In this document: one piece after another, positions 24,105-35,132 of the stretch
Numbering within the stretch: the stretch's first letter is position 1
How the letters are laid out: each line of letters starts with the position of its first letter
DNA from: Apium graveolens
Lineage: Eukaryota > Streptophyta > Magnoliopsida > Apiales > Apiaceae
Assembly (NCBI RefSeq): GCF_009905375.1
Contig: NC_133647.1
Span: 139,185,263 to 139,249,262 of the forward strand
Direction: 5' to 3'
DNA: 64,000 nucleotides
Notes under the pieces: model-generated
The model's input: the letters and a program-made list of their open reading frames with translations, nothing else
Database searches by the model: none
Told to the model about the DNA's origin: nothing
Position numbers and translations under genes: made by a program

Positions 24105-26509
24105 ATGAGTAAGAAGGATATTGGTGTAAAGATTCCAATCTTGGAAATAGATAACTATCATCATTGGAAGGTGAAGATGCATTTACATCTTCTCTCTCAA
24201 GATGAAAGCTACATCAACTGCATTGAAAATGGTCCTCACATCCCTCACAGGGTGGCCACAACTGCTACTGCAACAGTTGCTATTGGACAGTCTATTCCCA
24301 AGCCAAAAGCAGAATGGACTGTTGAAGATATTGAAGAGGTTCACAAGGACAAGAAAGCCATGAACATTCTGTTTAATGGCCTGGATCAAGATATGTTTGA
24401 CAATGTCATTAACAGCCAAACTGCTAAGGAAATTTGGGATACTGTGCAGCTTATCTGTAAAGGCACTGAGAAAGTTAGAGAAAACAAAATGCAGCTTCTC
24501 ATTCAACAGTATGAATATTTTCATTTTGAAGAAGGAGAATCATTGAATGATACCTTCAACAGATTTCAGAAACTGTTGAATGGATTGAAGCTGTATGGAA
24601 GAGTGTACCAAGTCAAGGACTCTAATTTAAAATTTCTAAGGTCTCTACCAAAGGAATGGAAGCCTATGACTGTTTCTCTAAAAAATTCTCAAGATTATAA
24701 GGACTTCACACTTGAAAGATTATATGGAATTTTGAAGACATATGAACTTGAGATAGAGCAAGATGAGCTGTTGGAAAAGGGGAAGAGAAAAGGAGGATCA
24801 GTTGCACTTGTAGCTGACAGTGAGAAGGTTGAAACCAGGAATGAGGAGAAGACAATGCCAAGTCTCAAAATTGGCACAAGCAAATTAGAATCAAGCAAGG
24901 GTAAAAAGCAAGTAGCTGAGGATGAAAACAATTCCAGTCAGGATGACTCTGATGATGTTGATGAATATCTGGCCTTTCTATCCAGGAGGTTTGCAAAGAT
25001 GAAGTTCAGGAAAAATACAAAATTCACTAAGCCAAACAAAAACATGGTGGACAAATCCAAGTTCAAATGTTATAACTGTGGCATTAGTGGACACTTTGCA
25101 AGTGAGTGTAGGAAGCCAACCTCTGATAAGAAGAAATTTGAGCAAGTTGATTACAAAAAGAAGTACTTTGATTTGCTCAAACAAAAGGAAAGAGCTTTTC
25201 TCACTCAAGATGACTGGGCAGCAGATGGAGTCAATGAAGATGATGATATGGAATATGTCAACCTAGCCCTGATGGCTAATTCTGATGAAAATGAAACTAG
25301 TTCATCAAGCAACCAGGTAATTACTACTAATCTCTCTCAGCTTTCTAAAAATGAATACAATGAAGCAATAAATGATATGTCAAATGAATTATATCATTTG
25401 CGAGTTTCCCTTAAATCACTAGCCAAGGAAAACACTAGGATCAAAGAGAATAATGTGTTTTTAAGTGATAGGAATGTTGTGTTAGAGGATTAGGTAATTG
25501 AGCTTGAAAAGATTAAACTTAAATGCTTGATTGTTGAGAGTGAACTAGAAGAAGCTGTTAAGAAAGTAGAAATTCTTTCTAAACAGTTAGAAAGTGAGCA
25601 AGAGGTAATCAAGGCCTGGAAAACATCTAGGGATGTTAGTGTTCAGATTGCCAAGGTTCAGGGAATTGAATCATTCTGTGAGGATGCCTGGAAGAAAAAC
25701 AAAAAGGAGTTAGAATTAATTGATGGATTATCAACGGATGTGAAATCAACGGATGTTGAAAGTTATCCATTGAAGGAAGAAAAGAGCATCCGTTGAAGGC
25801 TCATCAATTAAAACAGGCAAGTAATTTTAAAAATAAAAATCTCAATAAGAAGGATGATTCAACTTTCAAGAACTTTGTCAAAGAAGGAGCTAGCACATCC
25901 AAAGATGTCAGTAAGATGAATATAGGACACATGACTTTAGATCAGCTGAAAAATAGGCTTAAGTTGGTTGAGGATAAGAAGGAAACTAAAAGAAAATCTA
26001 AAAGAAATGGGAAGGTAGGGATTAATAAACATAACAATTACACACCTGATAGGTATGCTCCTAGAAAAAGCTGTGTGCATTGTAAAAGTGTTAATCACCT
26101 ATCTGATAATTGCAAATCTGTTAAAAATGCTCCCATGCCTTCAAATCCCTCCATGCCTAACATGTCCATGTCACCTCTGCATGCTATGTCTGTTATGTCT
26201 CATCAGAATCCCAATCCACATTTTGCAAACATGCCATATATTAATAATCCTTATTTTACTGCATTTAGTATGCCTCAAATGCCATACAATATGCCTATGT
26301 GGAATAACATGTTTGCACAATCTATGCCTTATCAAATTCAATCAAATGTGCTAAATGATTCTGTGACTAACCCTACACTTCAACCAACCACATCTAAGAT
26401 CAAGGTTGACCCAAAGTTACCTAAGTCAAAAGATGCAGGAGGAATGAAGTCTAGGAAAAAGACTAACAAGGCTGGACCCAAGGAAACTTGGGTACCAAAA
26501 TCAACTTGA
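24105..26509 (+). pseudogene. gag of the first Sirevirus-like element, broken
   Basis: The ATG at 24105 opens 462 codons with a Copia gag core (IDNYHHWKVKMHLHLL, KEIWDTV, YGRVYQVKDSNLKFLRSLP) and a CCHC zinc knuckle CYNCGISGHFASEC at residues 322-335. A TAG at 25491-25493 interrupts; the frame then continues through a coiled-coil-like stretch to 25796. The next part, 25793-26509, is in another frame. It has a second zinc knuckle, CVHCKSVNHLSDNC (about 26071-26112), a Met/Pro/Asn-rich linker, and ends TWVPKST before a TGA. Decamer copies at 25731, 25745 and (inverted) 25787 lie in the coding sequence; the frame switch is at or near the last. Gag packages the RNA; the zinc knuckles bind it. Confidence 0.9.
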
Positions 26510-27923
26510 TTGATTTTGTTGTGTGCAGGGAAAAAGAAGGAATCTATGGTACTTGGACAGTGGCTGTTCAAGACACATGACAGGAGATTTCACCCTGCTC
26601 ACAGAGTTTAAGAAGAGAGCTGGCCCTAGCATAACTTTTGGAGATGACAGCAAAGGATTCACTATGGGATATGGCTTAATTTCAAAATAAAATGTCATCA
26701 TTGATGAAGTTGCATTGGTTGATGGTCTCAAACACAATTTATTGAGCATCAGTCAACTATGTGATAGAGGGAATACTGTTTCCTTCAATTCTGAAGCCTA
26801 TATTGTCACAAGTAAGAAGGAAAATAAAGTGGTTCTAACTGGAGTTAGAAAAGGGAATGTGTACTTATCTGACTTCAACTCTACAGATGCAGAATCCATT
26901 ACTTGTCTTCTCAGCAAAGCAAGTCCAGTTGAAAGTTGGCTATGGCACAAGAAGCCGTCCCATTTGAATTTTAAGACAATGAATGATCTAGTCAAAAAGG
27001 ACTTAGTTAGAGGAATGCCACTAGTAGAATTCACAAGGGATGGTTTGTGTGATGCTTGTCAGAAAGGAAAGCAAAAGAAAGTATCATTCAGTAAGAAGCT
27101 TGAATCTGCAATTGATGAACCATTACAACTGCTACACATGGATCCTTTTGGACCAGTCAATGTATTGTCAATCTCAAGAATAAGATATTGCCTAGTGATT
27201 GTAGATGATTTCTCAAAGTTTTCATGGGTTTATTTTCTTGGATCAAAGGATGAAGCTAGTGAAATCATTATCAATCATATCAAGCAAGTCAACAATCATC
27301 CTGATTTCAAAGTAAGGAATATTAGGAGTGACAATGGAACTGAGTTCAAGAATTCAACCATGAAGTTGTTCTGTGAAGAAAATGGGATCATGCATGAGTT
27401 CTCAGCTCCAAGGACCCCACAACGAAATGGTGTGGTAGAAAGGAAGAACAGATCACTAATTGAAGCTGCAAGGACAATGCTTGAAGAGTCAAAACTCCCA
27501 ACTTACTTTTGGGCTGAGGCTGTTAACTGTGCATGTTACACTCAGAATATTTCTCTAATCAATCAGGAAAAAGGCATAACTCCCTATCAATTATTCAAGA
27601 GAAGAAAACCAACTTTAAACTTTCTGCATGTCTTTGGTTGCAAATGCTACATCTTAAGGAATCAATCTGATCACAAAGGGAAGTTTGATGCAAATGCTGA
27701 CGAAGGAATATTTGTTGGTTATCCTGCTGGAAAATCATATAGGGTCTACAATCTAAGAACCAACATTGTCATGGAATCTGTGCATGTTGTGTTTGATGAT
27801 AAAAAGATTGATGGACTAACAGATGAGGGACATCATGAAGGACTCAAATTTGACAATATTGAGATATATTGTGATGATAGTGAAGATGAGAATGATGAAG
27901 AAGGCATCTCAAGAAGAATTTAA
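26510..27923 (+). pseudogene. Protease and integrase of the first Sirevirus-like element
   Basis: The frame returns to that of the gag start. The protease is marked by LWYLDSGCSRHMTGDF at about 26544-26591 (D-S-G). A TAA stop is at 26688-26690. The integrase is open from about 26715 to 27920. The pre-integrase zinc region has WHKKPSHLNF and CDACQKGK. The core has HMDPFGPV (Asp), SDNGTEFKN (Asp) and NGVVERKNRS (Glu), so the D,D-35-E set is complete. The C-terminal HVFGCKCYILRNQ and VVFDDKK landmarks follow. TAA at 27921-27923 separates it from the reverse transcriptase frame, which continues in phase. Confidence 0.93.
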
Positions 27924-29867
27924 AATCTGCCTTTGGATAATGCACAGAATGCTGCATCCGTTGAAAGTCATAATTCAGCTTCCGTTGAAAGAGGCAATGC
28001 AGCATCCGTTGAAAGACAAAGTGCATCATCCGTTGAAGTTCATAATGAAGCATCCGTTGATCACGGTCTGTCAATGGATAATCAATTCACTTCATCAGTT
28101 GATAGAGCTCCCAACTCCTTTCAAAGGATCAACAACTCAGGGGGAGTGTCAACCAATCAACATTCTATCTCACATCATGACAATACTGAGGCAACCTCAT
28201 CTAGAGCTGATCTACCATCTCAAAGGAAATGGACCAAGAATCACCCTTTTGAACTGATCATTGGTGATGCTACATCTAAAGTGCAAACTAGAAGGGCTAC
28301 TCAAGATGAATGTCTGTATAGTAGCTTTCTATCACAGGAGGAACCTAAGAGAGTAGAAGAAGCTCTATTGGATCCAGATTGGATTTTAGCAATGCAAGAG
28401 GAGCTAAACCAATTTGAGAGGAACAAAGTATGGAAGCTGGTACCCAAGCCAAAGAACAAGAGTTCTATTGACACAAAACGGGTATTCAGAAACAAGATGG
28501 ATGAAAATGGCATTGTCATAAGGAATAAAGCCAGATTGGTTGCTAAAGGCTATTCTCAACAAGAGGGAATAGATTTTGATGAAATATTTGCTCCAGTTGC
28601 CAGACTTGAAGCCATCAGAATCTTTCTAGCCTATGCAGCCCATGCTAATTTCAAAGTCTATCAAATGGATGTCAAGAGTGCATTTCTAAATGGGGAATTG
28701 GAGGAAGAAGTTTATGTAAGCCAACCTCCAGGATTTGAAGATCCAAACTTTCCAGACTATGTGTATTATCTGTTGAAAGCACTCTATGGACTAAAGCAAG
28801 CACCTAGAGCCTGGTATGAGACTTTGTCAAAATTTCTTCTAGATAATCACTTCACAAGAGGTACTGTTGACAAAACTCTTTTCTTTAGAAATATTAATGG
28901 CTCTACAATACTTGTTCAAATTTATGTAGATGATATTATATTTGGATCTACAGATGATAAGCTTTGTAAAAAGTTTGCTAAGTTAATGCAAAGTAAATAT
29001 GAAATGAGCATGATGGGAGAGCTAACTTATTTTCTTGGTTTACAAGTTAAACAAGTTAGTGGTGGAATTTTCATTAGTCAAACTAAATATATTTATGATC
29101 TTTTAAAGAAGTTTGACTTAATGGACTGTTCATCTGCAAAAACTCCCATGGCCAGTGCCACCAAGCTTGAATTAAACAAGGCTGAAAAGTCTGTGGAAAT
29201 TTCAAGTTATAGAGGCATGGTTGGCTCACTTTTATATTTAACTGCTAGTAGACCTGATATAATGTTTTCTACATGTCTCTGTGCTAGATTTCAAGCTGAC
29301 CCTAAAGAATCTCACTTAGTAGCTATTAAAAGAATCTTCAGATATCTCAAAGGGACTCCAAATCTAGGAATTTGGTACCCCAGAGAGTCTGGTTTTGATC
29401 TAATTGGCTACTCAGATGCAGATTATGCAGGCTGCAAAATAGACAGGAAAAGCACAACTGGAACCTGTCAATTTCTAGGGAACAAGCTTGTGTCATGGTT
29501 CAGCAAGAAGCAAAATTCTGTTTCTACATCAACAGCTGAAGCTGAGTACATTGCTGCTGGTAGTTGCTGTGCACAGATGCTATGGATGAGGAATCAACTA
29601 TTTGACTATGGTTTAACTGTTGACAAAATTCCAATATTCTGTGACAACACCAGTGCCATTTCCATTACTGAAAATCCAGTGCAGCACTCAAGAACCAAGC
29701 ACATTGATATCAAGTACCACTTTATTAGGGAACATGTGATGAAAGGTACAGTGGAACTTCATTTTGTTCCAAGTGAAAAGCAGATTGCAGACATATTTAC
29801 CAAGCCACTTGATGAATCAACATTCACAAGATTAGTAAGTGAGCTAGGTATGCTTAATTATTCATAA
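27924..29867 (+). pseudogene. Reverse transcriptase and RNase H of the first Sirevirus-like element
   Basis: 644 codons are open from 27933. Residues 1-70 form a linker holding five inverted decamers (27955-28060), read as repeated SVE or ASVE. The polymerase has [41 protein letters not shown], the [13 protein letters not shown] segment and the intact [10 protein letters not shown] catalytic box (about 28921-28950). RNase H has [37 protein letters not shown] and the FTKPL end. It ends at a normal TAA-type stop after a typical Copia C-terminus. This domain is intact in frame, unlike the parts upstream. Confidence 0.94.
27955..28060 (+). repeat. Inverted decamer cluster inside the pol coding sequence
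   Basis: Five near-exact copies of CATCCGTTGA (one with CTTCCG) at spacings of about 18-30 bp, all in the reverse orientation to the LTR array. They are read in one frame, so the linker peptide is itself repetitive (SVE). Related weaker copies follow (TCAATGGATA near 28071, ATCAGTTGA near 28096). Confidence 0.85.
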
Positions 29868-30410
29868 ATCTATGTCCTCTTTATAATCTGCCTTGAAGCC
29901 TGAAATGAATTTGCTGCAAGAACAAAGTTGGCTTTAAGTAAGACTTATTCTATCAACGGATATTCCCTATCCGTTGAAAGCCAAAATTGTTCTATCAACG
30001 GATATTCATCATCCGTTGAAAGACAAATACATTTCTGGTAATTTTATCCCTCAACGGATAAAATAGTGTTGATCATCAACGGATAACTATTTACCTTATC
30101 CGTTGAAGTGTCACATCAGTTACTTTAAGTGAGTCACAGCCGTTGATTCTTTTACTTAACCGTTGATACAGATATACACTGTTGTATATATTTATATTAA
30201 AGGCAGTTTTCAGAATTTCTACAGTTTTTTTTATTCTTAAACGGCTGTAATTTATTTAAAAGTATCATTTAATCAGTTTATTTACGTGTTAATTCACGAA
30301 AGTATAAAAGCCCATTGAATTCTAATTTTCACTTTACGCTTTCTTGCAATTTTTATTCTCCTTCTCTCCCAAAATTCTCAAGTTTTTCTCTGCAACATCT
30401 ACTCACAACA
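29868..30410 (+). promoter_or_regulatory. pol to third-ORF spacer with decamer hairpins and TATA box
   Basis: There is no ORF here. Decamers lie at 29953, 29968 (inverted), 29995, 30011 (inverted), 30051, 30076 and 30097 (inverted). They pair as hairpins with loops of 5, 7 and 11 nt. Degenerate CCGTTGAT copies follow near 30140 and 30161. TATAAAAG at 30303-30310 stands 101 bp before the third-ORF ATG. The layout copies that of the LTR (array, about 200-250 bp, TATA). I infer an internal promoter for the third ORF; this is not shown by sequence alone. Confidence 0.6.
30303..30310 (+). promoter_or_regulatory. TATA-like box before the third ORF
   Basis: TATAAAAG, 197 bp after the last strong decamer of the spacer and 101 bp before the ATG at 30411. 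A short pyrimidine-rich leader (CTTTCTTGC...CTTCTCTCCC) follows, as in a plant 5' UTR. Confidence 0.55.
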
Positions 30411-33400
30411 ATGGCACCAGTAGTCAAAATTATGTCTCAATCTGGATTTGTTTATGAAAAGAATAATTTCGTAGCTTTGGTTGAAAAGAATGAAGCCCAT
30501 TCTGATTATCACAAGATGATGGACTTCATCAAAAACTGCGAACTAAGCTATACAATGCTGGAAGCCCCAACCATCTACTGTGAGGTGATTGAGGAGATTT
30601 GGACAACTGCAGAGTTCAACTCCACAGATATGACTATTGCCTTCTCTCTCAAAGGTAAGGATTATTGCATTAACTGTGATGATATACAGTCTTGCTTTAA
30701 GTTGCCTGAGAATAATGCCATGACACCACACACTGATAAAGATGTATCTGCTATGTTAGATTCCATAGGCTATGCTTTTGATTCTGCTAGTTTAGGTAGT
30801 ATTAGAAGGAAGGGCCTTAGGAAAGAATGGAGTTTTCTTGGAGATGCCTTTATCAAGGTTTTCTCTGGGAAGATTAGCAATTTTGATGCCATAACTTCAT
30901 CTCTTGTTAATATGCTCTATATGCTAGTTTCTGATAGGTACTTTAATTTTAGCAACTGTGTCATGCTAGAATTAGGTTCCAGATTAGGTAACAAAGCTAA
31001 TAGACCACATAACATCTACTATGCTAGATTCTTTATGTTATTGGCTAACCATGTTGCTGAAGGATTGGTCATATCTAATGAGAACAATAAATTCAAGTGC
31101 TGGGCACAAGAGAAAAGGGTCCTTGCAGACCTTTTGAGAATGAACCTCAACAGCCAGGTGCCATTGGTATATTTGCCAATCATGAATGCACCACAGGTAA
31201 GTGAGGTAAACACTTCTATAACTCCTACTGTTTCCGACCCCATTGTTTCTTTGCCTTCCAGTGTGGCAATGGAATCTGTGTCTTTGTCCAAATAGGTTCC
31301 TACCAAAGCCACCAAAACTAAAATTTCAAAACACAAGTCAAAGAAAATCACCTCTGTTGTCTCTCAAAAGACAACAGTTGTAACAACTACCATAAACCCT
31401 GAAGGGAGTGAACAGGGTGTGAGTGGTGAGGGGAGGGGTGAACATCAAGAAACCCCCCAGGATAAGGTGGGAGAGGTGAGTGGTACCCCAGCCAGCCAAG
31501 CCACAGTCTCTCAAAAGACTGTGGTGGTTCAAAAGGAGTCAAACACATCCTTAGTTGCATCCTCCCAAAAGGGTGCAACTATTGAAAATAGTCCCCAACC
31601 AGGGACACAGAACAAAAGAGGGAGGGACACTGAAGCCACAAATTCACCAATCAAAGCCTTTTCAAGAAAGAAGAAGGCCAAGACCCTAGTTTCCATACAA
31701 GGGGCACACACAGCACATATACATCCACCTGTATCTTTTCCTTCTCAAATTTAGCTTGATGTGACTCCAGTAAATGTGGAGTCACAGCCCCATTCTCTCA
31801 TAATAGAAACACATTCATCATCAAACTCTCCATCACCCTCTCTGGATGTGGATATGATATTCACATCACTTCCTGATTCTCCCTCATTAAAACTCAGGGA
31901 GGAGCCCCACTCAAAAACTGATGATCATCATCTTTTAGATGATTTGTTGGATCATCAGCCAATTCTTTCAGATATGGTTGAAAAATCTGTGTCACCTCAC
32001 TTAAAATCAATTTACACAGATTCAACAATTATGTCACTTTCTATATCTACATCTTTTCCTTCTTCAACGAATATCTCTCATCCGTTGACAAGTGGTTGTT
32101 CTTCGACGGATAAGCTTAATAGCAGTTATCCGTTGATACCATCAGTTTCCACTTTAACGGATACTCCCTATCCGTTGATGGTCTCTCCACATATAACAGA
32201 AACAACTCCAACTGTAGAAGACATGGTTACTGTACAATCACTTTTAGGTTTGAGGGAAGGGAGTGATATTTTGACTGAGAGGCTGGGTTGCTCCCAGGCA
32301 AAAGGAGAGGTTGAGAGTCATCATATGCATGCTATTTCTTCCAGCATGGCACAAGTGAGTGAGGGGAGTGCCACCTTAGAAGATGAGGGTGAGGGTGTGG
32401 GTGTGTGTGAGCCAGGGGGAGCCCCTGATGCAAGAAAATAGAGAAAATGAGAGAAAGGCAGGTACAGAAGCTATAAGGGTGGATCTAGCCATTGCTAGTG
32501 AGTCAATGATAGTGGATGATGCAGAAAAGGAAAGACAATTTCAGCAACATTACAAAGCTGTAATTGATAACATTTCCTTGGATGCTGACACTTTTACTCA
32601 CCCTGTTCCAGCCTATCAATTATTGGCTGCTTAGGGCAATGTGGAGGCAGAACAGACTTTGCACATTGTACACACTTCAGAATCTCTTCTCAGAGACAAA
32701 GCTGCTGTTAACAGGCTGCCTTCTCAAGCTGGTGAGCAATCTGAAGAATTTGGAGTAAATTCTAATGATGATGACTCTAATTCTTTGGATGAAAGCATGA
32801 ACTTAGGGGGAGTAGCAGGCCCAAGTTCTGTTCCAGGTCTACCTGATTGGGCATGGGCAAAGGCATCTACACCAGGAGAATTTGGTGTCACTTTGGTCAG
32901 GCAAGTAATGTCTATTCAAAAGGCCCTTCAGGAGACTACAGATGCTGGTACCAAGGCAATTCTTCAAGCTCATCTGGACTCTCTGCATCTCTTGCAGTTG
33001 CAGCATTTCAAACAGAATCAAAGTGTGGATGAACTCAAGCAGGACATTGCTGATCTGAAATCCTACAATGCTGAGAAGTTGGATTCAGTCATGCCTTATG
33101 GTACTATGCAAGATTTATTGGGGAGACTGAGGAAAGAATCTGATGCTGACAAGAGGCTGGCCAGATTGGAAAACAGAGTTCAGATCATTGAAGACTCTAT
33201 GGTCACCATTCTTCAGAATCAACAAACTCAGACAAATCTCCTAATGCAGCTGGCAAAAGCACAAGGCTTGACCCCTACCCTTGATGATAACAAAAAGGGG
33301 GAGAATAAAAGGGAAGGGGAAGGAGAGCCATCAACAACTGTTCAAATATCTCAAGTGCTAGTTCCTGCCATCACCACTTCTCCAATTATTCAAATCAAAG

Positions 33401-34944
33401 GAAAGCTTGATGGAATTGATCTAATCCAGATAGCAGCAGCTGAATTGCAAGTCAAAGAGCAAAGGAGGAAAATTGATGAAAAGATGCTACAAATTTTTGG
33501 CTCTACAACTTCTAAATCACAATCTGTGAAGCATAGCACAAAGGTGGAACCAATTATTATGGAGCTCAAGCCAGTAAGGGGGAATAAGGTTGGAGAGACT
33601 TCTTCCAAGAATCTGAAACCTATGATTCTCAAGCCCAACAACAGATCCAATAAGGACTCTACAAAGAATCCTCTAAGCCTTGCTCAGATGAAAGAAGTGG
33701 ATTTTCCTATTCCAAAGCCTGATAAAGACAAGGTTTTGGGTGGAAGTATCATAAAGCACAAAGAGACCATGGATGTGGTTATAAGGAGGAACATGGCTGT
33801 TATCTTTTGAGAGGGAAAGAGCATCTGTGTGATGCAAGGACATCCCAAATTCTCAATAGCCAAGAGGGAAGAAACCAGAAGGTTGAAGGAAGAAGCCAAA
33901 AAGCTAAAGGCTGACAAAAGAGCACAAGCAAAGCTTGAAAAACAGCTACAGTCAAGTCAAGCTGAAGAAAAGAAAGAAATTGAAGACAAAAGTGAAGATG
34001 AAGGTATGGGGGACATCGTTGATAATGATATGGAAGAAAGAAGTAAGGAAAAAGAGGAATGGCAGAAAGGGAACAGAAAGAAGGCCAATGCAAAGAGAAA
34101 GATGGTAGATGAGACTGAAGAAACCCAATCAAAATCCAAACCACTACCCTCTATTCCTGAACCCATTGTGCCTGACCCCTTCATAAACATTCATGGTGAA
34201 ACAATCATTCCTAAGGAGGAACCAATTGATTGGGACACCATCAAATTGCCCACCTTCTTAACCTCTTCTCCACCATCAAAGAAGCAGAAAAGAAGAATCA
34301 AATCAACACCCTCTAAAACCTCAATCAAATTCACTCAAAAGCCTAAGCCTAAGCCACAAGCCTCTAAGGATGATTATGTTCACATTTGTGACATAAAAGA
34401 ATTTTCAGACATTGAACTCTATCTGGATGAGCTGGATGAAGTAAGGGGAATAGCTGCCTACAGACAGCTACCAGAAAGACTAGTGTTCAAATACAAAGGA
34501 AGCGGGGAAAGAACTTGGCCTCTCTACAGGATTCTGAATGAAGGCTACTCTACCTTGGTTAGAGTCTACTCAGCCATACAAAGGGATTCTGGCTTTACCA
34601 GGACTGCCAAGACTGAGATTCTTAACAAGATTGCCAGCATAAGGAAAACTTGGTGGGAGCCCAATGCCTTGCCTAGAACATTACTCATTCAAGAAAGAGG
34701 AATTACAGTTCACAAATCATCTCATTGGTTGATGGAGTTCAGAGACAACAAAGGAGTCAGAAGATATTTCAGACTTGAAGATCAGCTCAAGATTGCCAGT
34801 AATTAAACTCTCAAGGATATGCAATCTAAGTTGGACATCAATGAAGAAGATGAAGCTGAGTTCTACAGACAACTTCAACTTCAAATAAAGGAGAATGACA
34901 GGAGGCTAGGAAAGAAAACAAGGGATCAAAGGAAAAGAAATTAA
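30411..34944 (+). pseudogene. Env-position (third) ORF of the first Sirevirus-like element, broken
   Basis: The ATG at 30411 (MAPVVKIMSQSGFVYEKNNF) opens a frame running to about 32438 with TAG stops at 31293 and 31752, then a frame change between about 32383 and 32441. It continues to 34944 with stops at 32632 (TAG), 33808 (TGA) and 34804 (TAA). Without the breaks it would be about 1500 codons. Residues 1-270 are a folded-looking domain (KGLRKEWSFLGDAFIKVFSG). The middle is Ser/Thr/Pro rich. Later parts have coiled coils (about 33160-33260 and 33850-34000, Lys/Glu-rich), then a basic region and a folded C-terminus. No signal peptide or clear membrane segment is visible, so 'envelope' is a positional name only. 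The second Sirevirus (58265-62011) has a related N-terminal domain. Confidence 0.82.
32064..32178 (+). repeat. Decamer hairpins inside the third ORF
   Basis: Six copies or variants: TCAACGAATA (32064), an inverted copy near 32079, TCGACGGATA (32103), TATCCGTTGA (32127), TTAACGGATA (32154) and TATCCGTTGA (32169). The last pair forms a hairpin with a CTCCC loop, almost the same as the 29953-29977 hairpin, whose loop is TTCCC. Confidence 0.8.
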
Positions 34945-35132
34945 TCTGTTCAGGCTAAAGGAGCATCCTTGGAAACAATGTAATTCTTCAATTCCATATC
35001 AGCATACACATTTTTGCAGCACTTTTGAATTTCTGCTTTATTACAGTTAATATATTTGTCAAGTGTTTTGTTATCATCAAGCTAAACCCAAATTTATGCC
35101 TACAGTTCTAGTAGACATAAATAGGGGGAGAT
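34945..35132 (+). other. 3' untranslated segment and polypurine tract, first Sirevirus-like element
   Basis: Non-coding after the third ORF. ATAGGGGGAGAT at 35121-35132 is the polypurine tract touching the 3' LTR. Confidence 0.85.

Noticed and set aside
26055..26354. Cys/Leu-rich + strand ORF inside gag
   Set aside because: Out-of-frame shadow of the Met/Pro-rich gag linker and second zinc knuckle.
26510..26528. Splice acceptor (TTGTTGTGTGCAGG) joining gag to pol
   Set aside because: No matching donor or intron-like gap is evident; a one-base frame change between gag and protease explains the data as well.
30411..31295. True envelope glycoprotein
   Set aside because: No signal peptide, no clear transmembrane helix and no glycoprotein pattern is visible; only the position fits 'env-like'.
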